NCBI GenBank assembly: GCA_020426085.1 | Contig: JAGQQP010000020.1 | Location: forward strand, 1 to 18,170 | DNA from: Planctomycetaceae bacterium | GTDB lineage: Bacteria > Planctomycetota > Planctomycetia > Planctomycetales > Planctomycetaceae | DNA length: 18,170 bases | Direction: 5' to 3' | Shown: positions 15,801 through 18,170 of the stretch, piece after piece | Layout: the number at the start of each line of letters is the position of its first letter | How positions within the stretch are numbered: the stretch's first letter is position 1 | The notes under the pieces: generated by a model | Seen by the model: the letters and a program-made list of their open reading frames with translations, nothing else | Told to the model about the DNA's origin: nothing | Database searches by the model: none | Translations under genes and position numbers: made by a program

Positions 15801-15828
15801 AAGGCTCGCAATTGCGAGCCTTTTTTTT
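15801..15828 (+). terminator. rho-independent terminator after the Gly-rich protein gene
   Basis: AAGGCTCGC-AATT-GCGAGCCTT is a perfect 9-bp stem with a 4-nt loop (15801-15822), followed by T's to 15828. It lies 41 nt after the stop codon. Confidence 0.93.
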
Positions 15829-15913
15829 GTGACACGCTTTCATCAAATCAGTTTCTCAGGTATTTTAAATAAATGTCTGTTGATTCATTCTGATATAACT
15901 GGAGTTGAAATCC

Positions 15914-16852
15914 ATGATGCTGAACTTGAGAACAATAACCTGCTCTACTCTTATGCTGACTCTCGCTCTGCTGAGTCACATTTCTTTACTCCAGGCAGAT
16001 GAGGGTACCCCGTTACGCATCATCTGCTTTGGTGCTCATCCTGATGATGCGGAATATAAAAATGGTGGAACGGCTGCACTCTGGGCGCAACAGGGTCATA
16101 AAGTAAAACTGGTCTCAGTAACGAACGGAGACATTGGTCACTTCGAAATGGCGGGCGGCACTTTAGCACAACGAAGGGCCGCTGAAGTCAAAGCTGCAGC
16201 GAAAATTCTGGGAGTCGAATCGGAAGTACTGGATATCCATGATGGTGAACTACTCCCGACTCTGGAGAACCGCAAGAAAATTGTGAAGCTCATTCGCGAA
16301 TGGAAGGCAGACCTCGTTATTTCGCATCGTCCCTGGGATTATCATCCAGACCATCGGTACGTCGGAGTACTGGTTCAGGATGCCGCATTCATGGTAACCG
16401 TCCCTTATTTCTGTCCGGATATTCCTCGCCTTGAGAAAAACCCGGTCTTTATGTACTCAAGCGACGGTTTTCAGAAACCCTACCCCTTTCGTCCGGATGT
16501 AGTTGTTGCCGTTGATAATGTATTCGAAAAGAAACTGAAAGCAGTTGCACAACTGGTATCGCAGTCCCTGGAAGGAGGCGCTGGCGGCAGCCCGGAACGT
16601 GCCGCTAAAGTTCCACCTGCTGATCCACCAGAATTGCGCGTCGAATTTCTTCGTCCTGCCTGGTCTCGTCGTCAGTCATCAGAAGCGAACAAATACCGTA
16701 CGGAACTGATCAACATCTACGGAGAAGAAGTCGGTAAGCAGATCAAATTTGCGGAATCGTTTGAGCTTTGTGAATATGGATCAAAACCTAACAAAAAAAC
16801 GCTGCTGAAACTGTTTCCCATCCAGGCTTCGATCCCAGTGGCTGATCAATAA
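15914..16852 (+). CDS. secreted PIG-L / LmbE-family deacetylase
   Basis: 312 residues. The start at ATG 15914 is supported by GGAG at 15901-15904 (9-nt spacing); ATG 15917 is equally possible, and a TTG at 15905 would add three residues. A signal peptide spans 1-28 (ending LLQA), so the enzyme acts outside the cytoplasm. The zinc site is complete: AHPDDAE (His42, Asp45 of the motif at 41-47) and HPDH (His144, His147). Family members hydrolyse N-acetyl groups of amino sugars (GlcNAc-PI, GlcNAc-inositol, chitobiose and relatives). In planctomycetes, secreted forms are numerous and may take part in polysaccharide breakdown (inference). It contains a Gly-rich loop EGGAGGSPE at ~217-225. A strong terminator separates it from the preceding gene, so it has its own promoter, which I could not place. 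Confidence 0.92.
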   Translation: MMLNLRTITCSTLMLTLALLSHISLLQADEGTPLRIICFGAHPDDAEYKNGGTAALWAQQGHKVKLVSVTNGDIGHFEMAGGTLAQRRAAEVKAAAKILGVESEVLDIHDGELLPTLENRKKIVKLIREWKADLVISHRPWDYHPDHRYVGVLVQDAAFMVTVPYFCPDIPRLEKNPVFMYSSDGFQKPYPFRPDVVVAVDNVFEKKLKAVAQLVSQSLEGGAGGSPERAAKVPPADPPELRVEFLRPAWSRRQSSEANKYRTELINIYGEEVGKQIKFAESFELCEYGSKPNKKTLLKLFPIQASIPVADQ

Positions 16853-16974
16853 AAAAGACTCGTTCAACCATTTTGCAAGCAACTGGTTAGGTAGTTTCCT
16901 TCTCACACTGATTCCTGCTCAGTTCAGGAGGGAAACGGCGTTCTGCTGATTACGTAGTGGATACAAACCATTAT

Positions 16975-17004
16975 TTGACATCAGTCTCTATAAGTTAGTA
17001 TTAT
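16975..17004 (+). promoter_or_regulatory. sigma-70-type promoter of the PSD1 gene
   Basis: A perfect TTGACA (16975-16980) is followed by an 18-bp AT-rich spacer and TATTAT (16999-17004). It is the best housekeeping-type promoter in the window and would give a leader of about 110 nt. Confidence 0.6.
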
Positions 17005-17044
17005 ATAGTAATAGCGATCAGTCCGGGGACCTACCTGTTCTCCC

Positions 17045-17064
17045 AAGCTGCAATGGAGCAGCTT
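17045..17064 (+). other. leader hairpin before the PSD1 gene
   Basis: AAGCTGC-AATGGA-GCAGCTT forms a perfect 7-bp stem with a 6-nt loop (extendable by CC/GG with one bulged base). It lies between the promoter and the ribosome-binding site, 60 nt before the start codon. No T run follows. Confidence 0.5.
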
Positions 17065-17123
17065 TGGCCTACCAGAGACGCACCCAGATCGTTGAATTGC
17101 CTGATAAAAATGAGGGCAAGTAA

Positions 17124-18170
17124 ATGCACCGACTCATCTACGCTTCTATTTGCTGGCTGTTGAGCCTGAGCCCTCTGTTCCTCAGCCCTGCATTACTTTC
17201 TGCAGCAGAAACTGTTGCAGTGAAAGACAAGATCGATTTCCTGAAACAGATCAAACCACTGTTTCAAGCCAAATGCTATTCCTGCCACGGTCGAGAAGTC
17301 CAGGAAGGCGGCTTTCGTCTGGATGTAAAAGGGCGCGCACTGGAAGGGGGAGACAGTGGCAAGGCTATCGTCCCCGGTGACAGTCATAAAAGCGAACTCT
17401 TTCATCGCATTTCCGGCACCGGGGAGGGGGACCAGATGCCCCCCGAAGGGGAAGGAACACCTCTGAATAAAGAGGAACTGGCTCTGGTCAAACGCTGGAT
17501 CGAACAGGGAGTCAGTTGGCCCGATGTACCAGATTCCAAAACAGGTCTGGCTGACTCGGATCACTGGTCCTTTCAACCCATTAAAGGAATTCCCTTACCA
17601 GAAGTGCAGCAGACTGACTGGGTCAAAAATGGAATTGATCGATTTATCCTGCAAAAACTGGAGCAGGAAAAAGTAAGTCCCTCTGAAGAAGCCGACCGCA
17701 GCACACTCATCCGGCGTGTCTACCTGGATCTGACCGGCCTCCCCCCCTCTGTTGAAGACTGGCAGAAATGGAACTCTGATCCCAGCCCTGACTGGTACGA
17801 GCAACTGGTCGACCATCTGCTGGCTTCTCCGCACTATGGTGAACGCTGGGCTCGACACTGGCTCGATCTGGCACGCTACGCTGATAGCGACGGTTATGAA
17901 AAAGACCGTAAAAGACCTCATGCCTGGCGCTGGCGAACCTGGGTCATCAATGCATTGAACCAGGACCTCCCCTTTGATCAGTTTTCAGAGCAGCAGATCG
18001 CTGGTGACCTACTGCCAGAACCATCCCTGTCCGAACTGGTCGCTACAGGATTCCATCGCAACACCCTGATCAACACGGAAGGTGGAACTGACCCAGAAGA
18101 AGATCGCGTCAAACGTACGGTTGACCGCACGAATACTCTGGGATCAATCTGGCTTGGAATCACAGTTGAA
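17124..18170 (+). CDS. PSD1 / planctomycete cytochrome-c domain protein (DUF1549-type), 3'-truncated
   Basis: The frame is open from ATG 17124 to the right edge (349 codons seen); GAGGG at 17112-17116 is a strong ribosome-binding site (7-nt spacing). The signal peptide ends near LLSAAE (~28-32). The planctomycete cytochrome-c-like domain follows, with CYSCH (51-55) as the haem-binding C-x-x-C-H and a downstream MPPEGEG loop whose Met could be the axial ligand. Then come the linker HWSFQPIKG and the DUF1549 domain: IDRFILQKLEQE, RRVYLDLTGLPPS, LLASPHYGERWARHWLDLARYADSDGYEKD, with a typical GTDPEEDRVKRTVDRTN region at the edge. DUF1553 would be expected beyond. Such proteins are very abundant in planctomycetes, often paired with DUF1501 genes, and thought to act in periplasmic polymer degradation; the reaction is unproven. 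Confidence 0.93.
   Translation, partial: MHRLIYASICWLLSLSPLFLSPALLSAAETVAVKDKIDFLKQIKPLFQAKCYSCHGREVQEGGFRLDVKGRALEGGDSGKAIVPGDSHKSELFHRISGTGEGDQMPPEGEGTPLNKEELALVKRWIEQGVSWPDVPDSKTGLADSDHWSFQPIKGIPLPEVQQTDWVKNGIDRFILQKLEQEKVSPSEEADRSTLIRRVYLDLTGLPPSVEDWQKWNSDPSPDWYEQLVDHLLASPHYGERWARHWLDLARYADSDGYEKDRKRPHAWRWRTWVINALNQDLPFDQFSEQQIAGDLLPEPSLSELVATGFHRNTLINTEGGTDPEEDRVKRTVDRTNTLGSIWLGITVE

Larger units (their letters stand above)
16853..17123. other. intergenic region with promoter and leader of the PSD1 gene
   Basis: 271 bp. The first part carries a weak dyad AACCA...TGGTT (16866-16888) with no T run, so it is not a convincing terminator for the deacetylase gene. The second part carries the sigma-70-like promoter and leader hairpin listed separately. 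Confidence 0.5.

Noticed and set aside
16866..16888. terminator after the PIG-L gene
   Set aside because: The AACCA/TGGTT stem is short, interrupted and not followed by T's.
1..18170. mobile elements, CRISPR arrays, tRNA or rRNA genes, defence systems
   Set aside because: No transposase, integrase, terminal repeats, regularly spaced repeats, cloverleaf or rRNA-like sequence was recognised by eye; a tRNAscan or Rfam run would be needed for certainty on small RNAs.

Overview
The window looks like an ordinary chromosomal stretch from a planctomycete, probably a Gimesia/Planctomyces-like member of the Planctomycetaceae. This is inferred from gene content and moderate GC, not from a marker gene. 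The pointers are a PSD1-type protein with a C-x-x-C-H haem site at the right edge, an ECF sigma factor gene divergent from a membrane Ser/Thr kinase gene, a secreted PIG-L deacetylase, and several secreted low-complexity proteins. I saw no rRNA, tRNA, CRISPR array, insertion sequence or phage gene.

Layout. 1-1909 (+): the end of an unidentified extracytoplasmic protein, coupled by a 4-bp overlap to an ABC-exporter ATPase. 1924-2730 (-): a secreted alpha/beta hydrolase. 3047-5887 (+): a large HEAT-repeat lipoprotein-like protein. 5982-7502 (+): a STAS-domain protein and a LOG-family nucleosidase-like protein. 7529-8152 (-) and 8454-10694 (+): an ECF sigma factor and a transmembrane Ser/Thr kinase, transcribed divergently from a ~300-bp region that carries a good ECF-type promoter motif facing the kinase. 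10875-11870 (+): a secreted Asn/His/Cys-rich protein ending at a strong bidirectional terminator. 11952-14481 (-): a probable two-gene unit made of an APH/MTR-kinase-fold phosphotransferase and a divergent enolase, with a perfect 10-bp stem-loop between them. 14881-15759 (+): a secreted protein with a 54-residue glycine-rich insert, followed by a textbook terminator. 15914-16852 (+): the PIG-L deacetylase. 17124-right edge (+): the start of a PSD1/DUF1549-type protein.

The most unusual content is the kinase/enolase pair. The enolase keeps its metal ligands and catalytic lysines but has Ala for the near-invariant His of the S-H-R-S-G-E-T loop, Asp for Glu in the Q-E-F motif, and an insertion of about 20 residues. 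Its partner kinase has L-A-D where the family has H-G-D. They may form a small metabolic module distinct from glycolysis, but this is inference. The second point of interest is the sigma/kinase pair with its candidate promoter, which suggests a self-contained signalling unit.
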